Source: a virus. Taken from it: a stretch of DNA of 64,000 bases. Where the stretch lies: positions 1-64,000 of the IMG/VR virus record IMGVR_UViG_3300032116_010476. One strand, 5' to 3'. How positions within the stretch are numbered: the stretch's first letter is position 1; each line of letters opens with the position of its first letter. The notes beneath the pieces are model-generated. The model worked only from the letters and a program-made list of their open reading frames with translations, had not been told where the DNA came from and ran no database searches. Shown here in pieces: positions 35,316 through 43,936 of this stretch. The position numbers and the translations under genes were made by a program.

Positions 35316-35343
35316 ATCCTACACCGGTTCTAGAAAAAGTCAA
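35316..35343 (-). promoter_or_regulatory. promoter of MoxR gene
   Basis: TTGACT (35343-35338), 16 bp, TAGGAT (35321-35316). The shared ACCGGTGTAGG core with the vWA promoter suggests co-regulation by the same phage-time factor. Confidence 0.65.
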
Positions 35344-35344
35344 C

Positions 35345-35375
35345 AAAAAATCCGCTGTTTTTATCAGCGGATTTT
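35345..35375 (-). terminator. rho-independent terminator after the exported 102-aa gene
   Basis: Minus-strand hairpin AAAATCCGCTG-loop-CAGCGGATTTT (35375-35347) followed by a T-run. The stem is 11 bp and perfect. It insulates the exported-protein gene from the MoxR promoter immediately downstream. Confidence 0.85.
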
Positions 35376-35392
35376 CGAGGAATCTATGGATT

Positions 35393-35701
35393 TTATCGTC
35401 TATGACCGTGATGATGATGACCACCACCAACCCAAATTGTCGGTGCCGGATAGTAAATCACCGGTGGTGGTGCAACGACAACTACTGGTTGAGAATATAC
35501 AACATGACGAACTATTGGTTGAGGAACCACAACCACTTGTGGGTGATATACCACAGGTGAATAGATTACTGGTTGTGGCGGAGGACAATATACTGGAAAT
35601 CCAAGGTTAATTGAAACTCCCCAACTGAAATGTCCGGCATTAACCGTTACTGAACTGAGTAATGACGCAACAAGTAATGATTTAATTATAATTCTTTTCA
35701 T
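35393..35701 (-). CDS. exported Pro/Val/Tyr/His-rich protein, 102 aa
   Basis: Start at ATG 35701 (MKRIIIKSLLVASLLSSVTVNA), a strong signal peptide of about 22 residues. An upstream ATG ten codons earlier would bury it and is less likely. The mature part is repeats of P-x-V/Y (PPPQPVIYSP, VVYHPQVVVVPQP) with a His tail GGGHHHHGHRR. The tail could bind metal ions. It is likely secreted or outer-membrane associated; function unknown. Confidence 0.7.
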   Translation of the reverse strand: MKRIIIKSLLVASLLSSVTVNAGHFSWGVSINLGFPVYCPPPQPVIYSPVVYHPQVVVVPQPIVRHVVYSQPVVVVAPPPVIYYPAPTIWVGGGHHHHGHRR

Positions 35702-35755
35702 AGGTTTTATCCGACAGTAGTTTGACCTCACCGGATATACCCGTATTCGATCAAC

Positions 35756-36430
35756 TTACTTAAATTTGACAGTCAAGTCATCGTCCTTTTGCTTAGGAAA
35801 CTTATACTTGGCCTTTTCACCCTTCAAAGAGTGATCAACTTGTTTTTCAACCTTCTTAAGGTTTACATCTTGCATTGGCTGATCTGGTAGATCTTCTTTC
35901 TTTTCAACTGCATCAACCACTTTTTCATCAGTCTTTTGTGGTCCGTCCTCTTGTTTCTTCTTCTTTTCCTTATCAAGACTGTTGTCTGCAACCTTATTAT
36001 ATGCGGAATTGACATAGTTTTCTTTATCACTTGTCAAATATGACTTGATAAAGTCTTTTACTTCGTCATAGGTCAAACCAATCTTCTTGGTACGATCTGT
36101 TTTGTCTTTATAAGCCAAAACTTCAAAACTGTTGTTCCAACGTGGACGTACATGAACGTGGTATGGGTCACATCCACACAATTCAAAATTACCAGCGTCA
36201 TTTTTGGTCACACTATAACTCTTATTGATCTTCTTGGCCTCTTTGTCCAACTCTTCGGCAATTTGTGAACATGTTTTATCGAACTCTACGCTCTTTTCTT
36301 CGATGACTTCCATCACAAGCTTCTTCAAAAGACCAGAGATCTTGTTTTTTTCATCCAAACGCTTCTTTCGTTCGGCAAGAACTTCTTGGATTCCTTCAGA
36401 AATGAGTGTACGCAATTGATCGATTTTCAT
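35756..36430 (-). CDS. hypothetical lysine-rich protein with CTS-like N-terminus, 224 aa
   Basis: The N-terminal amphipathic helix (MKIDQLRTLISEGIQEVLAE) looks like the short leader helices common in T4-like internal head and structural proteins, with possible I/L-x-E protease sites. The middle has a CGCDPYHVHVRPRW patch, and the last 80 residues are charged and low-complexity. No domain recognised. It is a candidate internal or scaffold protein. Confidence 0.55.
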   Translation of the reverse strand: MKIDQLRTLISEGIQEVLAERKKRLDEKNKISGLLKKLVMEVIEEKSVEFDKTCSQIAEELDKEAKKINKSYSVTKNDAGNFELCGCDPYHVHVRPRWNNSFEVLAYKDKTDRTKKIGLTYDEVKDFIKSYLTSDKENYVNSAYNKVADNSLDKEKKKKQEDGPQKTDEKVVDAVEKKEDLPDQPMQDVNLKKVEKQVDHSLKGEKAKYKFPKQKDDDLTVKFK

Positions 36431-36475
36431 ATTATGACTATAAATATATACAGATTAGATATAACAACAAAAAAA

Positions 36476-36497
36476 GAACACCCAGTAAAGGGTGTTC
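36476..36497 (-). terminator. rho-independent terminator after 46-aa gene
   Basis: Minus-strand GAACACCC-TTTACT-GGGTGTTC, followed by a T-run (TTTTTTTG). The 8-bp stem and T-run are clear. It ends transcription of the small repeat protein gene. Confidence 0.8.
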
Positions 36498-36518
36498 TTG
36501 TGACCGTTATTAACTTTA

Positions 36519-36659
36519 TTAACGCTTCTTTCCACTAGACCCACTAGAACCGCTTGATCCAGCTGATCCCGTTGGCTTTGGAGTACCAGTTGGCTTTGGC
36601 TTGGAACCGCTTGTTCCGGCCGTACCACTTGGTGTTGGCGTTGGTGTTGGCTTTGGCAT
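36519..36659 (-). CDS. 46-aa Pro/Thr/Gly/Ser-rich peptide
   Basis: ATG 36659 follows AAAGAAAGGAATAAATT, a strong Shine-Dalgarno. The product begins MPKPTPTPTPSG, continues with TGTPKPTGS and ends in GSSGSSGSSGKKR. It is wholly low-complexity and likely unfolded. It lies between the ribonucleotide reductase genes and a strong terminator. The good start, stop and terminator argue that it is expressed. Confidence 0.6.
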   Translation of the reverse strand: MPKPTPTPTPSGTAGTSGSKPKPTGTPKPTGSAGSSGSSGSSGKKR

Positions 36660-36689
36660 AATTTATTCCTTTCTTTTGATATATAGTGT

Positions 36690-37748
36690 TTATAGTTTGA
36701 AACCAACAAAACTATCTTCATTGATTGTACTATCTACACCCTTTACATAACTACTCAATTCAGTTTCCTGAGGAGCAACTTGTAATTTTTTACTGTCGTA
36801 ATAACTATCCAACCATCCAGATAGCGGATTGTTCTTGGCATTTGGATAAATCTTCTTATATCCCAAACTTGAAAGTCGGTTATTAGCCAACCATTCAATA
36901 TAGTGTTTGAGACTTTCAGATGTCAATCCAACCAAGTTGCCCTTACTGAACAAATAATCGGCCCAATCCTTTTCAGCATTGACTGCCATTTCATAGGCAG
37001 CATAAACCTTATCTTCGTTCTTCTTGACAATATCTTGGAATCCTTCATCTGGATTATTCATCCAGTTTTTCATAATGTTTTGAGTAATCGCAACATGAAG
37101 GTTTTCATCACGACTAATAAACTTGATAATCTTTGAGTTACCTTCCATCTTTCCACGGTAACCAAAGTAAAAACTACATGCAAAGCTCACATAGAAAATC
37201 AATCCTTCAGTGATTTGAGTGGCCAGAATAGCATCATACAAACGTTGACGTTCATCTGAACCACCGCCCAACAGTTGATCATACTTTCCAGAGATAGCTG
37301 TTGCACGTTTAACAATTTCAGGATCTTCCAATACGCTATTAAAGAACTTAGTAGCGTCAGGATAGACGTTGTTCAAAATATATGTATAACTGTTGCTGTG
37401 AATCGTTTCAAAAAACGACCACGTATTCATACAAATCTCCAACTCGGGATTTGTAACGTATTTCATCAACTCATGAATGCTTCGACTCAACATCGAATCA
37501 GTCATCGTTTGGAATTTAAGATTGCTATCAAACACAAAACGTTCTTCGTCTGATAGAGCCTTATAGTCACTGATATCTTTTACCAAAGAAACCTCTTGCG
37601 GTCTCCAGAAAAAGTTCAGTTGTTGATCATAAAGATCATAGAACTTTTGATATTTGATCTGATCATATCTTTGAAGAGATAGATCATCACCAAAAAACAT
37701 GGGGTTCTTTAGTTGATCAATGTTCTTCTTGTTTAGTACGGTTTTCAT
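36690..37748 (-). CDS. nrdB: ribonucleotide reductase class I, beta subunit
   Basis: 352 aa. The metal ligands and radical Tyr are present: SDEERFVFD, then FETIHSNSYTYI (Glu, His and the radical Tyr, as E. coli Y122), and FISRDENLH. The C-terminus ends in NEDSFVGFKL, the alpha-binding tail. It supplies the tyrosyl radical for NrdA, encoded 12 bp upstream in the same direction. It converts ribo- to deoxyribonucleotides during phage replication. Confidence 0.96.
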   Translation of the reverse strand: MKTVLNKKNIDQLKNPMFFGDDLSLQRYDQIKYQKFYDLYDQQLNFFWRPQEVSLVKDISDYKALSDEERFVFDSNLKFQTMTDSMLSRSIHELMKYVTNPELEICMNTWSFFETIHSNSYTYILNNVYPDATKFFNSVLEDPEIVKRATAISGKYDQLLGGGSDERQRLYDAILATQITEGLIFYVSFACSFYFGYRGKMEGNSKIIKFISRDENLHVAITQNIMKNWMNNPDEGFQDIVKKNEDKVYAAYEMAVNAEKDWADYLFSKGNLVGLTSESLKHYIEWLANNRLSSLGYKKIYPNAKNNPLSGWLDSYYDSKKLQVAPQETELSSYVKGVDSTINEDSFVGFKL

Positions 37749-37760
37749 AGTTTTATTATT

Positions 37761-40058
37761 TTACATTGCACATGCACCGCTAGTACAACCAGACTGTTCA
37801 CCTTCAATCTTAGGTTCAACCTTCACAGTCTCTTTATCTTCTGACATTGCTGTCTGTTTATCGCCATCATCGGTGTTAGCATAATACAGATTTTTCAATC
37901 CATACTTATATGCCAACATCATATCCATAATCACTGCCTGAGCCGGTACCTTATTTTGGGGATACCGTGATGGAATATAATAAGTGTTGGTACTAATACT
38001 CATATCAGTAAACTTCTGAATGGCCGCAGCTACCTTAAGATATCCCGAATTATCAGGCATGTCAAACGCAAAGGTGTAATTGTCTTTGTATTTCTCCACA
38101 CCCGGAACAACCACAGGTAGAATATTAGTCTTACTTCCCTTGTGACTAATCAAACTACGTGGAGGTTCAATTCCGTTGGTACTACTCTGAATAACACTGC
38201 TGGATTCAACAGGCATACAAGCAGTCAACGTACTATGACGCATTCCATATTGTTTAATCTTTTCACGCAAACCTTCCCAGTCCATATGAAGAGGTTCAGT
38301 AATGAACTCATCAACGTCCTTCTTATAAGTATCAATTGGCAAAATGCCAGAACTAAACTTGGTACGATCAAACTTTTCACACTTACCAAATTCCTTGGCC
38401 ATTTCAGCACTTGCATCAATCAGATAATAACTCATCTTCTCCATCCAACGAGCCGCAATATTAGGAGCCTCAGGATCCCAGTACTTTACACCCTCTCTGG
38501 CAAGAATAGCCGCCAAGTTGGTAACACCAACTCCAAGACTACGACGCTTCTTGGCAAAATTCTCAGCAGCCGGAACAAAATAATTCTGGTGATCAATCAA
38601 TGAATCAAGCATTCGAACAATAACATCACAAACACTCTTCATTTCATCATCCGAGGTAATCTCCAACCAATTAACCGCTGCCAAAATACACACTCCAATT
38701 TCACCATTAGGATCGTTAACGTCCTCAATAGGAATCAAAGGATGATTCACTTCAAGACAAAGGTTACTGGTATCAACTTGGTCAACCCAACTACCATGTG
38801 AATTGGCATGATCAACAAACATCGTGTAGATACGACCGGTCTCAAGACGCTCTTTTGCCAAAAGCATCATCAAATCCCGTGCCTTAACCGTCTTCTTGAA
38901 CTTGATGTTCTTGTTGTTCTCTGCCTTTTCGTACTTCTCCTTAAAATCTTCATAACCAAATCGATTCCAAAGACTCTGACACTCATGATAACTGAAAAGA
39001 GTAACTTCCTTGTTTTCCATGAATCGTTCAAAGATCAACTTATCAAGACCAATACAATAATCCAACTTACGAACACGATTATCATCAGTACCAGCGTTGT
39101 TTTTCAACACCAAAATTTCCATGATATCATAATGGAACCACGCAAAGTTGACCGTAGCACTTCCACCACGAATACCGTTCTGATGACAACTCTTTACAGT
39201 TGATTCGAACGCCTTGGCAAACGGAATTGGACCGGTATGAATCACTTCACCGTTACGAATTGGAGCATTTGTAGCACGTAGACGTGACAAATTGAGTCCG
39301 ATACCATAACGACTTGCGGTTGCATATCCAACTGCGCTGTTGTTACTGAAAATACTCTTGAGAGTATCATCGACGGTAAACAACGAACATGAAGCGTAAC
39401 TCTTCATGACAGAACGAACACCCGCCATAATTGGTGTGGGTAGATTGATCTTGTGTTTACTGAAATAGTTGTACGCCTTCTTGACATACTCCAAACGATT
39501 CTCCTTATAGTTCTTGAAGAACGTCATGGCAATCAACATATATGCAAACTGTGGAGTCTCATAAATCTCCTTGGTACTACGATTTTGAATCAAGTACTTA
39601 TCGCATAACTGTTTGATGCCAGCATAAGAAAAATCAAGATCACGATCATGCTTAAGATATTCATCCAGCTTATCGAAATCTTTCTTGGAATACCATTCCA
39701 AGATTTGTTCGTCATAAACAAACTTCTCAATGTTTGTCTTAACAAGATCATACAACTTTGGAGGATTCTTTCCACCCCAAACACGTTTACGAAGTTGATA
39801 ATTCAACAAACGTGACGCAACGTATTGATAATTTGGCTTCTCAACAGAGATCTGTTGTGCTGCCGCTTCGATCAACGATATATGAATATTATCAGATGTC
39901 ATTCCATCGAAGAATGACAGATGTGCATTCATTGCAACTTCTTCAAACGAAACATTTTTGATTCCTTCGGTAGCCCATTGCAACACCTTATTGATTTTAT
40001 CTGCATTGAATTTCTCCAATGCACCTCCTCTTTTTTTGATAAAGATTTCTTTGTTCAT
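37761..40058 (-). CDS. nrdA: ribonucleotide reductase class I, alpha subunit
   Basis: 765 aa. An ATP-cone regulatory domain (KKRGGALEKFNADKINK) comes first. The active-site Cys lie in SYASCSLF, in NLCLEVNHP and in GVCILAAVN. NGIEPPRSLIS and a Tyr pair in STNTYYIPSRYP serve radical transfer. The C-terminal redox pair is in GCTSGACAM. It is the catalytic partner of NrdB and probably shares its transcript. Upstream, 97 bp of A/T-rich DNA contain no clear promoter. Confidence 0.96.
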   Translation of the reverse strand: MNKEIFIKKRGGALEKFNADKINKVLQWATEGIKNVSFEEVAMNAHLSFFDGMTSDNIHISLIEAAAQQISVEKPNYQYVASRLLNYQLRKRVWGGKNPPKLYDLVKTNIEKFVYDEQILEWYSKKDFDKLDEYLKHDRDLDFSYAGIKQLCDKYLIQNRSTKEIYETPQFAYMLIAMTFFKNYKENRLEYVKKAYNYFSKHKINLPTPIMAGVRSVMKSYASCSLFTVDDTLKSIFSNNSAVGYATASRYGIGLNLSRLRATNAPIRNGEVIHTGPIPFAKAFESTVKSCHQNGIRGGSATVNFAWFHYDIMEILVLKNNAGTDDNRVRKLDYCIGLDKLIFERFMENKEVTLFSYHECQSLWNRFGYEDFKEKYEKAENNKNIKFKKTVKARDLMMLLAKERLETGRIYTMFVDHANSHGSWVDQVDTSNLCLEVNHPLIPIEDVNDPNGEIGVCILAAVNWLEITSDDEMKSVCDVIVRMLDSLIDHQNYFVPAAENFAKKRRSLGVGVTNLAAILAREGVKYWDPEAPNIAARWMEKMSYYLIDASAEMAKEFGKCEKFDRTKFSSGILPIDTYKKDVDEFITEPLHMDWEGLREKIKQYGMRHSTLTACMPVESSSVIQSSTNGIEPPRSLISHKGSKTNILPVVVPGVEKYKDNYTFAFDMPDNSGYLKVAAAIQKFTDMSISTNTYYIPSRYPQNKVPAQAVIMDMMLAYKYGLKNLYYANTDDGDKQTAMSEDKETVKVEPKIEGEQSGCTSGACAM

Positions 40059-40155
40059 ATAGACAAAAAATAACTATGATTTTGTATTACTAAATTCCTC
40101 CAGTTGATGTTCATTTTGATAAATTTTTTTTACGTTTTTTGATCGTAACATACTA

Positions 40156-41541
40156 TCACTCGTCATCACCATCACTGATATGAGCATTCCATTTATTGCT
40201 CAATGCTTTCTTGACAAGATTCTCACTGTCACCCATTTCATTGAGAATTGCCACACCATCCTTGGAGTTTTCAGCATAAATCTGAATATCACCACATCCG
40301 GCATTCATTCGACTTGGGAATGTCAAACCATCGGGTCCAAAACGGTTCTTAATGATGTGAAACCGTGCAGTATTCGCCACTTTATCGGTAACTTTACGGC
40401 TAAGTGACATAACAAAGTCTGCCGTCATGATCTTTCGATAGGAATCAGAAATGTTATTTGCCTGAATAATGTCTTCATCCATAGCCGCACGGTTACTTTG
40501 TGAGGCACTCCAAATAGGAACTTGGAGTTCACCGGCAATACTACGAAGTTCTTCATAGATACCACCAGCTTCACTATAACTGTTGCTGTTACGTTCACTC
40601 TGATATGGACGTAGAATGTCAGCGTAATCGACAATAATCATGTCAATCTTACTTCCCAACATCATAATACGTTCGGTGTGCATCTTTAGATGATGTGCGC
40701 TGACGGTTTTGATTGGAAAGTACTTGATGAACAGTTTACCGGGAACCTGTTCAATCTTCTTACGAACGATATCAACGTTATTACGAATGTTTTGGAAATC
40801 AATTCCGGTAAAACAACTATCATAACGAAGACCCACGTAGTTTTCATTCAACTCAAGAGTAAAATGAACAACGTTCTTTCCCTGTTTCATGGCTTCAGCA
40901 CCAATCTTTGCCAAAACCCAACTCTTACCACTACCCGCACAAGCAGTAATGATTCCAAGTTCACCGCCAGCCAATCCACCATCCATGATAGTATCAACCT
41001 CGGTCCAGTTAGTCTTAACAGTATTACGTGCCATAACACTCATACGTTTGTCAACCTCAGTCATATAGTCATGACCAATGTTACGTTCCATACCGGCCTT
41101 CATTGCACTGTCAACCAGTGCCTTGACTTGTTCGTAGTTACCAGTCTTAAGATGTTCAACACTATCAATAATAGCGTTCTTGAGCTTCTGACTCTTACAG
41201 AACTCCAAATACTGTTCCTTGACGAACTTGAGATCACTATCAGTGATCTTTTGATATACGTTTCGTAGTTGTGAAACGACTGCTTCTTTTAGAATTGAGT
41301 TTTCAATACTATCAACCTTAATCTTAAAAACATTAAGGGTAGGCAAATCCTTATATTGCATAAAGTATGCAACGGTCTGCTTTACAATCCATTGATGGGC
41401 ATCAGATTCGAACGATGATGGATCAATGATATCCGACAATCTTTCCAAGAAAGACTTATCGCTGAGAATTCCGGAGATACACTTGATCTGGAATTCGGAA
41501 CCAAACTTCTTCAAATTATCGATTACATGGTTTTCACTCAT
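40156..41541 (-). CDS. 41: replicative DNA helicase (DnaB/gp41-like)
   Basis: 461 aa. The N-terminal helical domain is followed by Walker A ITACAGSGKS, Walker B MIIVDYADIL, and the DnaB-type SASQSNRAA and HIIKNRFGP (arginine finger region). It unwinds the fork ahead of the polymerase. An acidic C-terminal tail (SDGDDE) is present. No separate primase gene is seen in this window. Confidence 0.93.
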   Translation of the reverse strand: MSENHVIDNLKKFGSEFQIKCISGILSDKSFLERLSDIIDPSSFESDAHQWIVKQTVAYFMQYKDLPTLNVFKIKVDSIENSILKEAVVSQLRNVYQKITDSDLKFVKEQYLEFCKSQKLKNAIIDSVEHLKTGNYEQVKALVDSAMKAGMERNIGHDYMTEVDKRMSVMARNTVKTNWTEVDTIMDGGLAGGELGIITACAGSGKSWVLAKIGAEAMKQGKNVVHFTLELNENYVGLRYDSCFTGIDFQNIRNNVDIVRKKIEQVPGKLFIKYFPIKTVSAHHLKMHTERIMMLGSKIDMIIVDYADILRPYQSERNSNSYSEAGGIYEELRSIAGELQVPIWSASQSNRAAMDEDIIQANNISDSYRKIMTADFVMSLSRKVTDKVANTARFHIIKNRFGPDGLTFPSRMNAGCGDIQIYAENSKDGVAILNEMGDSENLVKKALSNKWNAHISDGDDE

Positions 41542-41611
41542 AATTAATATTCTTCTATTACACGACCACAGTATAGGTCATGTATCATCTGTAGTATACT
41601 TATTTTAACTT

Positions 41612-42676
41612 TTATCTTACCAGCGTGGTCAACTTACCAAAACACTCGTTGAGCCAAATTTGGTAGTTGGGAATGTTATTCCACATTTTATCTTCGGTAA
41701 CCAGTTTGGAAAAGCCAATACGGTCCAACTTCTTATTTGGCAAATCCAATATTTCGTTGATACGGAGTTGTGAAAAACTCTGAATTTCAGTTTCTTTCAA
41801 TTGCATGAGCGTATAGTTTCTTTCAACAATATCTTTATTGTCCAGAATTGTTCTATACAGCTTGTATTTACTGGAATTATTTTCACAGTAATTATAAATC
41901 TCATTCAGTTCTACATGTCGATTCTCGGCAAAAAATGGAAAACACTTGATGATGGTTTTTAGTCCAGCACCATTGATTCCATCAATATTATCTGATACAT
42001 CACCTTCCAAAACTCGGTACCAAATAAAATTTTGACAGCCAATACCATACTCATTCAAAATCTCAGCACATCCATACAACTTTTTCTTTGTAGGACTCCA
42101 TACCTTGATCTTATCACTTGCCAACTGTAGGAAATCTTTATCAGCACTCATAATGCTGACATTGCTATCTTTATAATATTGTTGAGCGATGTATGCAATT
42201 GTATCATCTGCTTCAACGTGATCAATTGCCATTGTTGAGATTGGCAAACAATCCAAATAATGCACAGAACGCATTAACTGTGCTTTCATATTCTTTTCTT
42301 CCAAATCACTTGTTGAAAGTTCTGAATATGCTCGATTCAAACGAATCTTGGTGTGACGTTTTTCCTTATAAGGTGGGTAAATCTTTCTACGTTTCATACT
42401 ACCACCGTTACCATCAAAAATAATAACACAACGAGTGGGGTTAAGCAATTTGATTGCATAACCCACACTCTTTAAGAAACCGGCGATGCCGCCCGTGTGA
42501 AGTCCATCTTCATTCATGGACGGCATCACCGAATATGCGCGGATAAATGTATTTAGTCCATCAACCAAGAGAATATCCGAATTTTGACTTCGGTTTGATA
42601 AACTGTCTCTGTCTTCTTGTGAAACGTTCTCAAAAATAGAGAACAATCTTTTCTTTTCATCTTGGTTAAAACTCAT
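41612..42676 (-). CDS. rnh: 5'-3' exonuclease / RNase H (FEN family)
   Basis: 354 aa. The metal acids lie in LLVDGLNTFIRAY, IIFDGNGGS, DHVEADDTIAY and SADKDFLQL. The helix-3-turn-helix DNA-binding element is GDVSDNIDGINGAG. It removes RNA primers and flaps from lagging-strand fragments, as T4 RNase H does. Its start is 5 bp after the recombinase stop region, in one transcript. Confidence 0.92.
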   Translation of the reverse strand: MSFNQDEKKRLFSIFENVSQEDRDSLSNRSQNSDILLVDGLNTFIRAYSVMPSMNEDGLHTGGIAGFLKSVGYAIKLLNPTRCVIIFDGNGGSMKRRKIYPPYKEKRHTKIRLNRAYSELSTSDLEEKNMKAQLMRSVHYLDCLPISTMAIDHVEADDTIAYIAQQYYKDSNVSIMSADKDFLQLASDKIKVWSPTKKKLYGCAEILNEYGIGCQNFIWYRVLEGDVSDNIDGINGAGLKTIIKCFPFFAENRHVELNEIYNYCENNSSKYKLYRTILDNKDIVERNYTLMQLKETEIQSFSQLRINEILDLPNKKLDRIGFSKLVTEDKMWNNIPNYQIWLNECFGKLTTLVR

Positions 42677-42681
42677 AACAT

Positions 42682-43872
42682 TTATTCTTCTCCACCAACT
42701 TCTTCTGCATCTTCGGAAGAATCAACTTCCACATCCTCACGAATTTCACTATCAGGTGACTTATACTTCATGATCGTAACCTCGGCAATCTTTTGATACA
42801 ACTCCTCACGAAGTTCTGCATCAGTCTTCATGTCCTTGGCAAACGTCTTGGTATCAATCTTGACAGTTTCACCATTGTTCTTGGTGTAATTGTAAGGTGA
42901 CTTGGCTCCAGTGATAATTGAGTGCTTCTTCAACACTTCAATCCAGTTGCCATAATTATCAATGCCACTATCAAAGAATATGCTAAAATCAGCAAATCTC
43001 ATAGGTGGTCCCATACGGTTCTTGACAACAACTGCCCTTGTCTTGACACCAATATGTGCAGGTTCTCCATTTTGAGTAACCTTCAATGCTCCCATACCCT
43101 TCAAACGAAGACGTACACTAGCATGATATTGAATAGCCTTACCACCACTGGTAATATACTTGTCTCCAAACATCGCTGCCTGAAGATTTACACGTAGTTG
43201 ATTGGTGAAAACCAACGCAATACGTTGCTTACCAATCATATCATTGATCTTGCGCATTGCCTTGGAAATGATAATGGCTTTTCCGGTAGCAAAACCGTCC
43301 TTACCATGATCCGCTTCCAATTCTGCCTTGGTTGAAGCAGCAGCAACACTATCGACAACGATTGTAACAAGACGATCACGGTTCGACTTACGAACGTGCG
43401 CAATCAAAGTCTCAATCTTTTCAAAGATATCTTCTACTGTGTGAGCAGCAACATACAACATCTTTGGAACATCAACTCCAATTGCAGCCAAAAAGTCCTG
43501 AGAAACAGATTGTTCTGTATCGATAAATACAGCAAGTCCGCCCTTCTTCTGGGTTTCAGCAAGCAAATGTGCAGCCAACAAACTCTTACCAGAGGCTTCA
43601 AGTCCGGTAATTTCTGTAATACGTCCAACAGGAATACCTGCATGTGGACGATTTGAAATTGCGAGATCCAAGATATCGCAACCTGTACTGATCCAATCCG
43701 TAATTGTAGACGGATCTTCCTTTTGATCCAAGAAGAACGCACACTTACCCGCGTCCTTGTTGGCCTTGTTTAGAACATCAGCAAGAGATTCAACTAGTTC
43801 ATCTCTCTGTGACGAAACTTCATGGGTAACATGTGTTGTTCCCTTTTTCTTTTTCGGTGTTTCTTCTGCCAT
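42682..43872 (-). CDS. uvsX: RecA/UvsX-type recombinase
   Basis: 396 aa. Walker A GLEASGKS, the RecA-type FIDTEQSVSQDFL, Walker B IVVDSVAAAS, the loop GKDGFATGKA and FTNQLRVN are all present. The C-terminus is very acidic (EDVEVDSSEDAEEVGGEE). It drives strand exchange and recombination-dependent replication. It lacks a visible UvsY partner in the window. Confidence 0.93.
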   Translation of the reverse strand: MAEETPKKKKGTTHVTHEVSSQRDELVESLADVLNKANKDAGKCAFFLDQKEDPSTITDWISTGCDILDLAISNRPHAGIPVGRITEITGLEASGKSLLAAHLLAETQKKGGLAVFIDTEQSVSQDFLAAIGVDVPKMLYVAAHTVEDIFEKIETLIAHVRKSNRDRLVTIVVDSVAAASTKAELEADHGKDGFATGKAIIISKAMRKINDMIGKQRIALVFTNQLRVNLQAAMFGDKYITSGGKAIQYHASVRLRLKGMGALKVTQNGEPAHIGVKTRAVVVKNRMGPPMRFADFSIFFDSGIDNYGNWIEVLKKHSIITGAKSPYNYTKNNGETVKIDTKTFAKDMKTDAELREELYQKIAEVTIMKYKSPDSEIREDVEVDSSEDAEEVGGEE

Positions 43873-43892
43873 AACTTTTATTGAAATGAAAA

Positions 43893-43925
43893 AGGAGAGG
43901 TGGCAGTTTACCCACCACCTCTCCT
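43893..43925 (-). terminator. rho-independent terminator between SSB and recombinase genes
   Basis: Minus-strand AGGAGAGGTGG-loop-CCACCTCTCCT followed by TTTTTC. The 11-bp stem is perfect. It lies after the SSB gene and about 20 nt before the recA-type start, so the downstream operon must depend on read-through or another promoter. Confidence 0.8.
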
Positions 43926-43936
43926 ATTAGTGTTGT

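Noticed and set aside
34359-35333. Plus-strand 324-aa ORF
   Set aside because: It mirrors the MoxR ATPase gene on the other strand and has no motif of its own.
35386-35610. Plus-strand 74-aa acidic ORF
   Set aside because: Antisense of the repeated PxV/Y codons of the exported protein; composition explained by that repeat.
36455-36721. 88-aa ORF in the other frame over the 46-aa peptide
   Set aside because: It is rich in repeat-derived Gln/Ser and crosses the terminator and the nrdB end; the 46-aa frame has a good ribosome site.
43893-43925. Long inverted repeat considered as an origin or operator
   Set aside because: Stem followed by T-run at the end of the SSB gene is fully explained by a terminator.
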